Source: Shewanella sp. (GTDB taxonomy: Bacteria; Pseudomonadota; Gammaproteobacteria; Enterobacterales; Shewanellaceae). From it: a stretch of 14,032 bases of DNA. The stretch is from contig SDWK01000679.1 in NCBI GenBank assembly GCA_004195335.1, positions 1 through 14,032 of the forward strand, in the 5' to 3' direction. A program made the translations under genes and the position numbers. Below, piece by piece: positions 13,569 through 14,032 of this stretch. The notes below the pieces were generated by a model. That model searched no databases. It saw only the letters and a list, made by a program, of their open reading frames with translations, and was not told the origin of the DNA. The stretch's first letter is position 1; the number at the start of each line of letters is the position of its first letter.

Positions 13569-14032
13569 CTAAAGTCGATTATCTCCAACACTGCAGGCTA
13601 AGATCCGACTGATATCGGCCAGACTCCGCCCCGACTCCTGCTGCCATCGATTAAACACGGCCTGAACCTGATTGAGCCCACTCTTAGAGCTGAAGCCAAA
13701 GTCCACCAAGTGATGTGCCTTCAAATATCCCTGCACATCGCCAGTCAACAAGAAGGTGTCCTTACCTATGGCGCGTAGAAAATAGGGACCGGTATTCCCT
13801 CCTAGGCGGGTTCCGCGTCGCTTTAGCACAGACCAAAGGGCCGTGATCTCCTCACTTGGCCAATTAGCAATATATTCGGCCAGACTGCCGTGCTCCTTAG
13901 CAATATCATCTGTCATCAAGGCATTGTCGTAAATGGCCATCGTCTTCTTCATATGCCGAATCAGATTAGGATCGGTTGCCCTTTGATGCAACTGCTCCGG
14001 TGACAACATCAGAATTTTATGGGGTTCAAAAT
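13569..14032 (-). CDS. DNA-3-methyladenine glycosylase I family protein, 5'-truncated by window edge
   Basis: The frame is open to the right edge, so the ATG at 14009 is an internal Met and not the start; the upstream in-frame residues (FEPHKIL) continue the family pattern. About 154 C-terminal residues are present. Recognisable family stretches are WPSEEITALWSVLKRRGTRL followed by GGNTGPYFLRAIGKDTFLLT, and the C-terminal RWQQESGRSLADISRILACS. These enzymes excise alkylated adenine (3-methyladenine) from DNA by N-glycosidic cleavage. The C-terminus lacks the His/Cys zinc-snap residues of E. coli Tag, so it belongs to the Tag-like, longer (about 240-residue) branch often annotated as glycosylase I, whose activity is less certain. 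The N-terminal catalytic part lies outside the window. No minus-strand terminator is evident after the stop. Confidence 0.85.
   Translation of the reverse strand, partial: FEPHKILMLSPEQLHQRATDPNLIRHMKKTMAIYDNALMTDDIAKEHGSLAEYIANWPSEEITALWSVLKRRGTRLGGNTGPYFLRAIGKDTFLLTGDVQGYLKAHHLVDFGFSSKSGLNQVQAVFNRWQQESGRSLADISRILACSVGDNRL

Overview
The window looks like chromosomal DNA of a Shewanella-type marine gammaproteobacterium. The best pointer is a TorF-family outer-membrane protein gene preceded by an exact copy of the Shewanella TorR operator (TTCATA-N4-TTCATA). The other genes (MATE pump with LysR regulator, LemA/DUF3137/lytic transglycosylase set, MscS-like channel, GST, AcrAB-type pump) fit the same group. 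I see no phage, IS element, CRISPR array, tRNA or rRNA. The first 19 bases are the Tn5 mosaic-end/Nextera sequence, so genomic DNA starts at about base 20 and the left edge is probably a contig end.

Layout. 27-2434: a LysR-type regulator (-) diverges from a MATE efflux transporter (+); their shared upstream region holds a dyad-symmetric T-N11-A box, so local regulation is likely. 2500-4919: a minus-strand operon reads lemA, then a DUF3137 membrane protein, then a secreted SLT lytic transglycosylase, ending in a strong palindrome between convergent genes. 4920-5984: about 1 kb without a protein gene. It carries what I read as two tandem, diverged small-RNA genes (about 5485-5561 and 5634-5732, +). 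Each has its own rho-independent terminator. Each also has an activator-type promoter with the same 11-bp-spaced direct repeat at the same distance from the -10 box, which is the typical footprint of an OmpR/PhoB-family response regulator. 5985-7736: an MscS-like channel (-, GTG start) diverges from a GST-family protein (+). 7812-12174: an RND multidrug efflux operon (-), adaptor then permease, with a terminator and no outer-membrane channel gene. 12175-13457: a long regulatory region with the TorR operator, then torF (+) and its terminator. 13569-14032: the C-terminal part of a 3-methyladenine DNA glycosylase I-family gene (-), cut by the right edge.

Common theme. Most genes concern the envelope and export: drug efflux (MATE, RND), peptidoglycan cleavage, a mechanosensitive channel and a TMAO-responsive porin-like protein. 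The tandem small RNAs, apparently driven by one response regulator, are the most novel-looking element. That assignment rests on promoter and terminator architecture only; no sequence search was possible.
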